Below, piece after piece: positions 47,901 to 57,960 of a DNA stretch of 64,000 bases; the stretch's first letter is position 1, and every line of letters starts with the position of its first letter. The position numbers were made by a program, and so were the translations under genes. Source of the stretch: Azolla caroliniana. Lineage: Eukaryota > Polypodiophyta. Under the pieces are notes generated by a model. The model saw only the letters and a program-made list of their open reading frames with translations, was not told where the DNA came from and ran no database searches. Where the stretch lies: NCBI GenBank assembly GCA_043228905.1, contig JBHGNT010000013.1, positions 1,860,001-1,924,000 on the forward strand. Direction: 5' to 3'.

Positions 47901-48767
47901 CTAGATTTTGTGGGACCCTTTACCCCGGCGGCCGCTCGAACAGGAAATAAGTATATCCTAGTGGCCACGGATTACTGTACCAAGTGGGTAGAAGCGAAAC
48001 CACTACGCGAGAATACTGCGACAGTCACGTCGAAATTCCTTTACGAACACATCTGGTGTCGTTTCGGCTGCCCTATCGAACTCATTAGTGACCAAGGGAG
48101 TCACTTTTTGAATATGGTCATCAGCGAACTGACCCAACATTACGTTGTGGTTCACAAAAAAAGTATGCCGTATTACCCACAAGCAAATGGCTTGGCAGAA
48201 TCCACAAACAAAACCCTACAAACTATCCTCAAAAAGATAGTCAATGAGAACAGAACGGATTGGGATACCAAATTGCACATCGCATTATGGGCATACCGTA
48301 CCAGCTATAAGACCATCATACAATCAACGCCTTTTAGGCTAGCATTTGGACTGGAGGCCGTGATGCCAGTTGAATTCCAGGTTCCCAGTCTGTGAATTCA
48401 AGTACGAGCCCGGCTACCAGAGGGCAAATCTAAGCATATACGACTACAACAACTGTTGGAGCTAGGCGAAACACGGTTACATAGTATGGCCATATTGGAG
48501 CAGGAACAACGGCGGCGCAAAGCATTCGTGGACCGACACCGGCATACACGGGAAAAAGATTTTACGGTTGGGAAAGCGGTATTAGTTTTCCAAACACGGA
48601 TGGGGCATATGCCAAGAAAATTAAGATTCCGCTGGACAGGCCCGTACTGGATAGTGGGAGCGGAACAAGGTAGGTTGGCTAGGGAAGTGTTACAACAAAA
48701 AGTGAATGGGTTTTGCCTTAAACCTTATCTGGGACCTACGCCACCTACCCCATTTCTCGTCGGATAG
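44922..48767 (+). pseudogene. Element D pol (protease, RT, RNase H, integrase)
   Basis: Protease has PGCVIDDGSSVNVIS and MLLGRPWLH. RT (46032 on) has QRRYRMNPNYAARV, VVLKKNGKIRVCVDYRKLN, FLDGFSGYNQVHMQPDD and active site FLDDFVVYG. RNase H has HVFVDASDIAIGSAL, YYASRKLSTAERNYSTTE and RPGTQHVVADFMSRL. Integrase has HCGMAGGHYAGDVTAQKIW...CDLCQ (HHCC), GLDFVGPF, ISDQGSHF and YYPQANGLAESTNKT. Everything lies in one frame (coordinate divisible by three). About eleven stop codons interrupt it, for example at 45597, 46491, 47082, 47307, 47547 and 48393. Confidence 0.92.
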
Positions 48768-49030
48768 GACAAAGCTGGGAAATCTACGGAGTAAGTATGG
48801 GGCTCCATTTGTACTATAGTGTAAAAAGAATATTGTGTGTAACCGTTACGAAAAAAAGAGAAAAAAAGAAAAAGAAAAAAAGGAGAAGATAACGACGCTA
48901 TTAAAAGGACTTAAGGCATGCATAGATTTCTAGATCAATAACACGCAGTAGCATGATGGCTCACCGACCAATGAACCCTAGGCCACAAAAAGAAGGAAAT
49001 AGAAGGTTTTCTGTACAGTATAGAAACCAA

Positions 49031-49918
49031 CCTTCTAACTCTCATCGCTCTCATCGCTCCCCTCCCTCACCCTCTTCTCCATCCTAACACAGAGCTCAAG
49101 TTCGCCATAGCCAACAATCCTCACCCATCAGCCACGAGCCTAACCATCTGACTATGCTGATACCTATTTCTGCCGCCTTGCATCAATGGCTCGTGGAGAA
49201 ACGCTTGGATGGATACATCAGAGTCGCCGAGGCACCTCCCCACCCTAACGCACTGGACATCGCTAGGAAGCTCAATATCGACACGGTCACCAACACATCC
49301 ATTCGGAAAAAGCTTCACCTGTCATCGCTAGGAGAAAGGCATTTTGAAATCCCTCCTGTGGAAACTTTGTAGAGATATTTCGGGCCATATTCGGTGTCCG
49401 CCAAGGCATACAGAACGAAGGAAATCCCCGACCCCTTCTTTCGCTAAATAGCCAAGTTCCTGTTGGAGGTTGGATTTGTACATGTAAACGCATATGGGAT
49501 GCCCAAGTAGAAGGCAGATATCATCATTGATACCTTTGAAGGGCACACGGTCGATTGGGGGGTCATTACGAGAACAACGTTACGGGAAGGCCTGCACGCG
49601 TATCAAGGAGGCAAAAAGCTAAGGCCTATCATACAACAGTATTTGACGATACTATTCCCACCCTGAGGACTGCCGGCACTGCAACCCAGCTGACCCACGC
49701 TGCCGCCACGATCCGCGAAGCGAAGGTTAGCGGAGTTGGCCACCACAGAGTGGGAAGATGAAGCCCAATTAGGCCAGACAAACACATGAACAACGCACAA
49801 AGAATGGGCGGAGCGCAGTTAGGAAGCTGCGCAGGAGCCAGAAGTCGAGCCAAGTCAAGGAAGCCTGAGGCCGAAACGACGGAGGCTGGACAAGAAAGAT
49901 GGGCGCGGGTTAGTTAAA
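49031..49918 (+). pseudogene. Extra decayed open frame after element D pol
   Basis: The frame containing ATG 49154 reads sensibly for almost 300 codons, broken by about seven stops. Readable stretches are ALHQWLVEKRLDGYIRVAE, EVGFVHVNAYGMPK, ADIIIDTFEGHTVDWG and LRPIIQQYLTILFPP, ending in a basic KRRRLDKKDGRG segment. Several stops fit CGA-to-TGA or CAG/CAA-to-TAG/TAA changes. I do not recognise a domain. Its position after integrase matches the additional ORFs of some Tat/Athila-like elements; a captured host gene fragment is the other option. Confidence 0.55.
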
Positions 49919-49942
49919 GACACACTCACAGCCACAACGACG

Positions 49943-50416
49943 ATGACCGGGGTCGACAGCCCCGTAAATTGGGATGACCAAGCTTTAGCTGATCACTTTT
50001 GGCGCGGCCTTCGAAGCAATGTCAAGAATCTTCTCTTAAACTTTCCGGAGCCCACCTCGTTATCCCAAGCGATTTCACAAGCAGTCCATTGTGACAATCG
50101 TCTTTTCAAATTTCGCCAAGAAGAGTGCCGGACTTGGGTTCCACCTCATTCACTTCCACGCCACGCCCCGGTCATACAACCCCAAGCATCCTCACGCTCG
50201 CCTACTTCGGCAAATGCTCCTGTCCCCATGGAAATTGATCAAGCCCGATTTCGGCCATTGATTGATGTTGAACGACAATTTCGGCGGGCTAATGGCTTGT
50301 GCATGTATTGTGGCACCTCCGGTCATGTCGTTCGCCATTGTCCTAGGAGTACTCACCCACAATTCCATCGAGCTAACGGACCCCAACATCCGGAAAACGA
50401 CATCGTTCGGTTGTAG
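49943..50416 (+). pseudogene. Element E gag, C-terminal part
   Basis: From NWDDQALADHFWRGLRSNVKN through PMEIDQARFRPL to the knuckle CMYCGTSGHVVRHC, it matches the second half of element A gag. The first seven residues derive from the junction with element D. The pol frame (-1 relative to gag) is open from 50377, so gag and pol overlap by about 38 bp before the gag TAG at 50414-50416. Confidence 0.88.
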
Positions 50417-50424
50417 TAGGAGCC

Positions 50425-53400
50425 ATGCAACTGGACATCTCCCGTCGCCCACATTCTCTTGGTTCCATTGTCGGACCATCAGGCAATTTCACATTGGAGG
50501 TATGGCTTTCGTGTAACTCTAGTTCCATTCGGTCTGTTGCGTTACTTGATTCTGGGGAATCTTCTTGCTTCATCGACATCACGTTTTCCCAAGCACATGG
50601 CGTACCTGTCGTTGGCCTCTCAAAACCCATTCTAGTTGAAGCCATCGACGGGTGCGTCCTCTCATCAGGTGCAATTACTCAAGCTACAATCCCATTAGGG
50701 CTTCGGGTGGGCTCACACCAGGAGGATCTCACCTTTTACCTCATCGCATCTCCTCGACATCCGATCGTCTTAGGACTAACGTGGTTGGAGGCGCACAATC
50801 CAATAGTTGATTGGTGCAACCGCTCGATCACATTTAGCAAGCCAAGATGCTTGTGCAAAAGTATGAAGGTAAATTCAGTTTCCTATCCTTCGGAGACGGT
50901 CGACTCCGAATTGACTACCCCAGCATCGGTCCAGGATGGGTTTGTTTGTGGCGCCATTTCTAACACACTCCATGTTATTCCCGAAAAATACCAACACTTC
51001 TCCGACGTATTTGAAAAATGTAATGCTGATCGTTTGCCTGAACACCGGCTCTATGACTGTCCGATTGATCTTCAAGAAGGTGCGTGTCCACCCTTTGGTC
51101 CTCTATATGCGTTGTCTGCACCAGAGTTGAAGGCCCTTCGTGTGTATCTCGATGAGAACCTCGAGAAAGGATTTATTCAACCTTCTAAGTCACCAGCCGG
51201 GGCCCCCATTTTATTTGTGAAGAAGAAGGACGGCTCTCTACGCTTATGCGTCGACTACGAAGGTTTCAACAAACTCACTGTGTGCAACCGCTATCCGCTA
51301 CCTCTGATCCCCGAACTCCTTGATCGGCTCCGAGTTGCGCGTGTCTTCTCCAAAGTTGATCTGGGTGGAGCGTACAATCTAGTACGCATCAAGCCGGGGG
51401 ATGAATGGAAAACCGCATTTCGAACACGGTATGGGCATTTCGAATACAAGGTAATGCCTTTTGGTCTTACTAACGCTCCCGCAGTTTTTCAACATATGAT
51501 GAACGATATTTTCCGGGAATATCTTGATCTTTTTGTTGTCATTTACCTCGATGATATTCTCATTTTCTCGCCAAACATGGAGGAGCACACTCACCAAGTC
51601 CGATTAGTTCTTGCCAAACTTCGCGAGCATGGCCTTTATGCCAAAGGCGAGAAATGCGAGTTCGACCGTACCTCGATCGAATTTTTGGGCTACATCATCT
51701 CGCCCACTGGCATCACCATGGATATGAAGAAGGTCTTTGTCATTCAGGCGTGGGCGACTCCAAGGCGCCTTAAAGATGTGCAATCCTTCCTTGGCTTCGC
51801 GAATTTTTACCGTCGCTTCATCAAGGGGTTTTCCACCCTAGCACAACCTCTTATCGCTCTCACCCATAAAGGCACTCCATTTTTATGGACCTCGGAGGCA
51901 CAAAATGCGTTCGACTCACTCAAACACGCATTCATCACTGCCCCGGTGCTGCTACATGCCGACCCCACAAAACCCTTCCAAGTCGAAACCGATGCCTCTG
52001 ACTTTGCCATTGGCGCCATCTTATCCCAGGCAGACGACAACAACCTAAAGCACCTAGTGGCTTACAATTCCCGAAAATTTACGGCATCCGAAATCAATTA
52101 TCCCATTTATGACAACGAGCTTGCTGCTATCATTGCTGCCTTTGAAGAATGGCGACCCTACTTTGTCGGCGCACAACATCGTGTCCAGGTAGTGACTGAT
52201 CATAAAAATTTAGTTTATTTTTCCACCACTCGTACTTTGAATCGAAGGCAGGCCCGTTGGTCGACATTTCTTCCCGACTACGATTTTGAGATCGTATTTC
52301 GACCTGGTGGCCAACATGGGAAGGCTGATGCCCTTTCTCGCCAAGCTGACCTTGCACTCTGCCCTGGGGATGCTGCTTATGCTCAACAATCTAGACGTTT
52401 GTTGAAACCCAACCAATTGCATCTTTTTGCCACTTGTATGTTGCAGGATGATTCTTTACTCCAACAAATCACTGATGCATCCAAGACCGATGCGTTCGCC
52501 AACGAGATTCGAGATAGTCTGCAAAACCCCTCCAAGGCGACCAAAAGGAAGGATCTTGACACCTTCACCATACAAGAGGGTTTTTTGTTCCGAGATCATC
52601 TCTTATATGTCCCAAAGGGCCCATGTCGCACCCCGGTGTTGCGGGAATGCCACGATGACCCACTTGCAGGTCATTTCGGGGTCGCGAAAACCCTCGAGCT
52701 AATCTCTCGGGGGTATTGGTGGCCACAACCATGGAAGCTAGTCAAAGAATACATAAAGAGTTGTGAGGTTTGTGCTCGCTCCAAAGCCATTCATCATCGG
52801 CCATACGGCTTACTACAGCCACTTCCATGTCCTCGTCGTCCTTGGGCCTCTATCTCTATGGACTTGATAACTGATCTACCCTTGGTCAATAGCTATGACT
52901 CGGTGTTGGTCGTTGTCAATCGGTTTACGAAGATGGCTCACTTCACTCCATGCTCCAAAACCATTTCCGGAGAAGGAATGGTGCATCTCCTACTCAACAA
53001 TGTGGTACACTTGCATGGACTCCCCGATAATGTCATCTCGGATCGCGGAACCCAGTTTGTCTCTCACTTCTAGCAATGCCTGCTACAAACTTTAGGCATC
53101 TCTGTCAAGTTGTCCTCCGCTTATCACCCCCAAACTGACGAGCAAACGGAGCGTGTCAACCAAATTCTTGAGCAGTATCTTCGGTGCTCGGTTAGTTACC
53201 AACAAGATGATTGGGTCAACTTACTTTTGCTCGCGGAATTCGCCTACAATAATTCTCTCCATGCATCGACTGGCGTCACTCCCTTCTTTGCCAACTACGG
53301 TTTACATCCTCGCTTCAACATTTCCCTTCCTACCACTTCCGTGAACCCTTCGGCGGAGGATCGCACCCGCATTTTGGAAGAACTACATCATGATTTATCC

Positions 53401-53974
53401 TTGGAGCTTAGTCTTGCTAGTGAACGATACAAGAAGCAGGCTGATCGCCATCGATCTTCCACTCCACACTTTGTCGTTGGAGACATGGTCTGGTTGTTAC
53501 GTCGACACATCTCTACTACTCGTCCATGTGCGAAACTTGATTACAAGAAGTTGGGACCATTCCGTATCATCGAGTGCATCAATCCCGTCGCCTTCCGGCT
53601 CGCCCTTCCATCCCACTTCCGGATTCACGAGGTTTTTCATGTCTCCCTCCTCGAACCCCATTATGCTTCACAAACTCCCAGGATGTCAAGCCCCACCACC
53701 ACCACCTGTGCAATTGACGACAGGGGAGGAATACGAGGTCTACCAAATCCTTGACTTGCGTTGGCACCGTCGACACTTGCAATACCTCGTCCTATGGAGG
53801 GGTTACCCCATGTCTGAGGCCACATGGGAACCATCGGCAAATTTACAAAATGCCCCAGAGGTCGTCCAAGATTTTCATCACCGATATCCCCACAAACCAG
53901 CGGCCGATTTGGGAAGGCGGCGTAGGAGGGGGGATAATGTCAAGATTCGAACTCTTGACACGACCATGTTATAA
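50425..53974 (+). pseudogene. Element E pol with chromodomain
   Basis: ATG at 50425 lies 9 bp after the gag stop. Domains in order: aspartic protease (VALLDSGESSCFIDI, residues about 38-52); RT with [33 protein letters not shown] and active site VIYLDDILIFS (about 372-382); RNase H with VETDASDFAIGAIL, NSRKFTASEINYPIYDNE and VTDHKNL; integrase HHCC (GHFGVAKTLEL...CEVCARSK), SMDLITDLP, ISDRGTQF and YHPQTDEQTERVNQ; then RRHISTTRPCAKLDYKKLGPF and the chromodomain EEYEVYQILDLRW...YLVLWRGYPMSEATWEP. Breaks are a TAG at 53071-53073 and a one-base shift near 53680-53700. The stop TAA at 53972 lies 37 bp inside the LTR. Confidence 0.95.
53925..53937 (+). other. Polypurine tract of element E
   Basis: AGGAGGGGGGATAA lies directly upstream of the LTR start and within the chromodomain-tail reading frame. 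Confidence 0.85.
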
Positions 53975-54290
53975 TCTAGTATTATGAGTTAACCAAGATA
54001 TCTAGTACTAGTTATGTATGTAATTGGTGCTTATTATTTTGCTAGCATCATGTGCATAGTTGCTCCCTTGTAGTATTTACACTTGGCACATGCATGCATA
54101 CCTACATGCTCTATTGTAGATTCACATGCGTGCAACAAGTATGCATGCCATGTAGTATAAATAGAGGAGTTCACCTTGAAGGAATTCAAGGTGAACAACA
54201 CCAGTTATGGAGTCTTTCCTTTAATACTATCTTCTTTCTTGTCCATTTGGTTATCTTCTTGTTTGTCTCTTGAGCTTATGATCCGTGACA
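53938..54290 (+). repeat. Element E 3' LTR (353 bp)
   Basis: It starts TGTCAAGA and ends ATCCGTGACA. The first 23 bases form an inverted repeat: TGTCAAGA and TCTTGACA around TTCGAAC. TATAAATA lies at 54156-54163. The stem GTTCACCTTGAA/TTCAAGGTGAAC around GGAA lies at 54169-54196. Confidence 0.9.
54156..54196 (+). promoter_or_regulatory. Element E LTR core promoter with a 12-bp hairpin
   Basis: TATAAATA is followed 5 bp later by a perfect 12-bp stem with a GGAA loop, which fits the GNRA tetraloop pattern. The expected transcription start, about 30 bp from the TATA box, falls within the hairpin. Confidence 0.65.
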
Positions 54291-55077
54291 CAAACGGTTT
54301 AGCCGTGACTGAGGCATATGTGGGTTCCGGCCGAGAGCGTGGTATTTGTAACTGACGTTCCGAACGTCGTTCTAAAAGGCGGTTGTCGCATCGGACCACT
54401 CGACTGATTGCCTCCGTAAGAGACTTTGGTTCTTCGGGGAAGGTTAAAAGCAAGTCTTTGACATTGTTGCGCAAGCCGTAGCGAAACTGCTCCATGAGGG
54501 CCTAATCATCCCAGGGGATATCTGAGGCGAGTAGACGGAAATCCGCTGCGTAGGCAGAGGCTGGACGATCGCCTTGACGCAATCTTCGGATTTTGTTGAT
54601 CGTCGTCCTGATGTTGTCGGTATCTCCAAAGCAAGCTTTAAACTCACTAATAAAATCCTCAAAGTTATTAAGCAAGGGTGATTGTTTTTCTAGAAGCGGC
54701 GCGAACCATGCCAAGGCTGAGCCGCTAAGTAACATGCCTATTAGGCCGACTCGAGATGCATCAGTGGGGTATCGGGAAAGATGTATCTGGATGACTAAGC
54801 GTACTTGATTAAGGAATCCCCGGAATTGTGATGCGTTCCATCAAATTTCATAGGAAGTCCAATCTTAGGCTCTTTATGAAATCCTTGGGGACTTCGAGTT
54901 GTTGTACCCATAACGCTAACTCCCCATGTTGTTGTTGCGTTTGTTGTTTTTCTAGAGAGATTTGTTGCAGATCCCCTATCAACCGTTGGTTTTCTTGTTC
55001 CAGGGCAACAAACTTTTCTTTTAGACACTATAGTTCAGAGAAAACAGATTGATATTCTTGGGCGCTAACAGTAGCCA
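54291..55077 (-). pseudogene. Element C gag, interrupted
   Basis: The minus strand reads a coiled coil (ALEQENQRLIGDLQ), LPMKFDGTHHNSG, the capsid SALAWFAPLLEKQSPLLNNFEDF, and MEQFRYGLRNNVKDLLLTFPEE, close to element A gag. It has several stops and a frameshift: an early TAG after the start, a frame change near 54840-54900, and a TAG at about 54502. It ends before the zinc knuckle. Confidence 0.88.
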
Positions 55078-55147
55078 TAGTATAGAAAAAGGATAGGAGG
55101 AGGAGGGAAAACGACAAGTAGACTTGAGGAAGAAAATTGGTTCAAAA

Positions 55148-55538
55148 TGTCAGGAATAGTACTAAACAGAGAGAGAATTAGTACTAGAGAAGATAAGTAC
55201 TATTGGTACTAAGAGGACGGGATTGCATAAGATTCCTGAGAGAGGAAGAGAGAAGACGAGAGAGAGAGAGAGAGAGAAAGATGATGACAACAGCTAATAT
55301 ATTATGTGAAAGATAAGTACAAAGTGGCTAAGAGGCTTAAGATTGGCGTTGAACCAATTTGGTTCAAAACAAATGAAAGCTTCTAGAATGTTCCAGAGAG
55401 ATCTGGAATATACATCAATTTTCTATGATAAAACATAAATGAAAATAATATCTTTCAAATTATAATTCATAGTCTAATGGTAAGAGCTCGACCCATGTAG
55501 CATAAGGTCATGGGTTCGAGTCTTGCCATATCCTTACA
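55148..55538 (-). repeat. Element C 5' LTR
   Basis: The antisense tRNA-like stretch is kept (55466-55531), as is the dyad TTGAACCAA/TTGGTTCAA (55350-55368). Between them, GAAGCTT joins directly to the dyad side, removing about 45 bp including TATAAAAG. As read it lacks the core promoter. Confidence 0.85.
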
Positions 55539-56153
55539 CTGCCAAGATGATAATAATTGATTAACAACCCAAGACATTGAACACTTCACTTGCCTTTTGG
55601 AGTTGACTACATTCCACGAATGTGTTTCTACTCTGACTTTGCCAAACTTGATGCCAATTCTCTCAATAAAGAAAATCACCATTTCTATCCATGGTTGTGT
55701 GTTTGCAAACATAGAAATGAGTAATGAAAACCTTCGAGCTACCATATGCTCATATACATTCAATAATACTACTCAACCAAGCCATTTTGGAATACAAATA
55801 TGATCCCATGCCAACCAAGAAATGTCATGTTTCCCTTTTTTCTCCCATAATAATGAACGCATGGATTGCGTAACCTTTTCAACAGCCTTCTTAGATCATG
55901 GCAACAATGGAAGATAATAAGAAACCATGGGTATCATAATGGATTGCACAACTTTAACCCTTATATGTAATGGCCATGACTGAGGTCTCCAATAGATGAA
56001 CTTATTTTCAATCTTCCTCGACACCCAATCAAGTAGTTTAACATGTGAAACTTCTACTCCAATAGGGTAACCCAAGTGTTGAGAAATTTCCCCACGATTA
56101 AGAATCTTTCCTAGTCAACCAAGCTCCAATATATTTTTAGCACAATTAGGTCA
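55539..56153 (-). mobile_element. LINE fragment, minus orientation
   Basis: The minus strand reads the thumb and downstream RT region (HLGYPIGVE, RSLLW, EHMVARRFSLLISMFANTQPW, VETHSWNVVNS), clearly the same LINE family as 33075-33787. It is joined without poly(A) to the element D2 leader at 56153 and to the element C LTR at 55538. Confidence 0.83.
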
Positions 56154-56795
56154 CTGAGGCAAGGTTTTTGCCATGCATGTTCCTCTGCGTGGCCTGTGAT
56201 GCACCTTGTGATTGGTCGGTCTTGTCATGTTGGTTCTCTAGGACGTCTGCGGCTAAGCATCCATTCGTAGTTGTTCATCTATGAGAAGACACAGATCACC
56301 AAGCGTGCCGAAAGTGTTACCAATTAGGAACACGATCTTCAGTCAGTCCTTCAAACTAGACCTTAAGGTGACTGTGTTGCCATGAATGGTACCATCGTAC
56401 CGTAATACGTAATGGGATAACTCTTCGTATCCTAGTAGCGTATAAGAGAGACGGCTACAACCGAACTCCCTAGTTAGCACGCTAGTCACAACACTCGCAC
56501 TCACGCCTACGCTTCTTGCGATTACAGTGATTACAATACGCCACAAAGAATCACAGATACACAGTAGATTAACCATAGCTATGTACAGGATATCAGAGAA
56601 GATAAAACTCTATTAAGATACGCTCTATGCATCAAAATTTACACGCTACCTCTATCAGAGGATTTCTACCCTTGATATACATAGGGTCTTTTAGTCGTTC
56701 TTGCTTCCCGCGTGAACCGTTTACATGCGTTATGTTTTTACTATATTCTATATTTTTGCGCTCCTGCCCGTCGGTTACTATTCTGGCGGACAACA
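56154..56795 (-). mobile_element. Element D2: inverted 5' LTR and leader of the element D family
   Basis: LTR 56795-56375 begins TGTTGTCC and ends near GGCAACA, with the dyad CCTCT-GAT-AGAGG kept and a 13-bp insertion near its end. The leader (56374-56154) follows the element D leader up to CTCAGTGACC and then stops. No gag remains. Confidence 0.83.
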
Positions 56796-57069
56796 CCTGG
56801 CACGCCTGTGCGACAATGCCATGGCATGTTGTCGTGAAGATTTTCGTCGATAGTGTGAAACTTGTAAGGAACATACGAAATCGAGTGTGGTTCTTCTCAC
56901 AAAATATAAAACAATAATAGAAAAGATACTATTTTAAATAAGTTTAATATCTTGGTACAAAAAGATGGAGGTCTTGAAGAGCTTCTGAATACACTTTACT
57001 ACGTAGGAAACGAACATCTAAGTGTCAAGTTATGTGGGTATGAAGTTTGCAAAGAAGAAGAGAAAATAA
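56796..57069. other. Short unassigned spacer
   Basis: This begins with the apparent original flank of D2. No gene or known repeat is seen. Confidence 0.4.
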
Positions 57070-57892
57070 TGTGATGTCCCACATAGACAAGACAAATAAG
57101 GATCTCACCATATATAAGGCAGAGCAAAAGCTATTATCTTTGTGTGGAACATAGAAAGGTGAAGTTGTATGGCTTAATGAATGGATGTAGCCAAATGTAT
57201 ATAACTATGCGTTATGGACGAATCCGGCGACGGTGACCGACGACGGTGAGACCGGCATCTAGCATCATCCGGTGATGGCGACCGACGGAGCCAATGAAAC
57301 GACGACCGGACGGAGAAACGCCTTGTTAAAATAAATAAATAAAATTAATAAAAAAATAAACGACAATCGGGGAAGGAGTGCAAGTGAAGACTTGATCCTT
57401 GCACCTCCACATTGAGAGTCTATAGACTTACCACTAGGGTATGACATTTCCTTAGAAATATTTTTCTTATCATTATAGTTTTACATGTAAATTCTCATAT
57501 TAGAGCTTTGATGCATGAGCGCCAAATGGCAAACATGCATCACATGCATTGTATGCATGTCTTGTACCCTTGCATGCATCATATGCATGGCAACATCTAT
57601 AATAGGATGGATGAAAAAGATCAAAGGTATGCTATGTATGATTAAAGAATTTAAGAAGAAGAAAATTCATTCTCCAATTGATGGTGTATCTTGTTTCTTA
57701 AACTTAAAGTCAAGGCTCCAATCTTAAGCTCTCTCAATCTAAAATCAAGTGTTCTATCTTATCTCAATCTCTCTCTCTCAATCTATCTTAAATCCTTTTT
57801 CCGCTAAAGCTAGTGTGTACTTCGAGTCCTTCCGGTCCAAAACCCCAGCGGTTCCACCTCACGATCCGCACGTAGTGATGAATCTTCATGAC
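57070..57892 (+). repeat. Candidate 5' LTR of element F
   Basis: It starts TGTGATGTCCCACATAG, a form often seen at plant LTR starts, with CCATATATAAGG near 57108-57119 as TATA. A possible end is CTTCATGACA at 57892. A primer-like TGGTGAACCCGATG lies at 57902, ten bases on. No second LTR is in the window to confirm the ends. A tRNA-like patch with CTAGTGGTA lies at about 57394-57449 (minus). Confidence 0.45.
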
Positions 57893-57960
57893 ATAATAAA
57901 GTGGTGAACCCGATGTGAAAGAGGCGGTAGGAAGGATCAAGTCGAGACCAATACTTGGAG

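Larger units (their letters stand above)
42935..49939 (+). mobile_element. Element D: Ty3/gypsy element without a chromodomain, 3' LTR lost
   Basis: It has a 5' LTR, gag with zinc knuckles, protease, RT, RNase H and integrase in one reading, and a further decayed open frame after integrase. No chromodomain is seen; integrase ends about 130 residues after the core. The DATDYCTKWVEAK-like core and the extra 3' frame recall the Athila/Tat side of plant Ty3/gypsy, but the exact lineage is not certain. The 3' end is replaced by element E. Confidence 0.85.
49940..54290 (+). mobile_element. Element E: best-preserved Tcn1-like chromovirus, 5' truncated
   Basis: It starts inside gag (about 49965) and runs through a nearly intact pol to a complete 3' LTR. 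Only one stop and one frameshift break pol. The 5' LTR and the N-terminal half of gag are missing, because the left side joins directly to element D. The right LTR end abuts minus-strand gag of element C. Confidence 0.92.
54291..55538 (-). mobile_element. Element C: chromovirus 5' end (LTR and gag), minus orientation
   Basis: LTR 55538-55148 (391 bp) starts TGTAAGGA and ends TCCTGACA. It belongs to the element A family but has lost the U3 stretch that carries the TATA box. Gag starts with ATG at about 55077 and is cut at 54291 by element E. Confidence 0.88.

Noticed and set aside
51379-52571. Minus-strand frames opposite element E pol
   Set aside because: They are shadows of the well-supported plus-strand polyprotein.
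53071-53073. Programmed readthrough stop in element E
   Set aside because: Downstream bases do not fit a strong readthrough context and a CHG deamination of TGG explains it; kept only as a recurrence to count.
57070-57892. Firm 5' LTR boundaries for element F
   Set aside because: Without a second LTR in the window the ends cannot be verified; kept as a tentative feature only.
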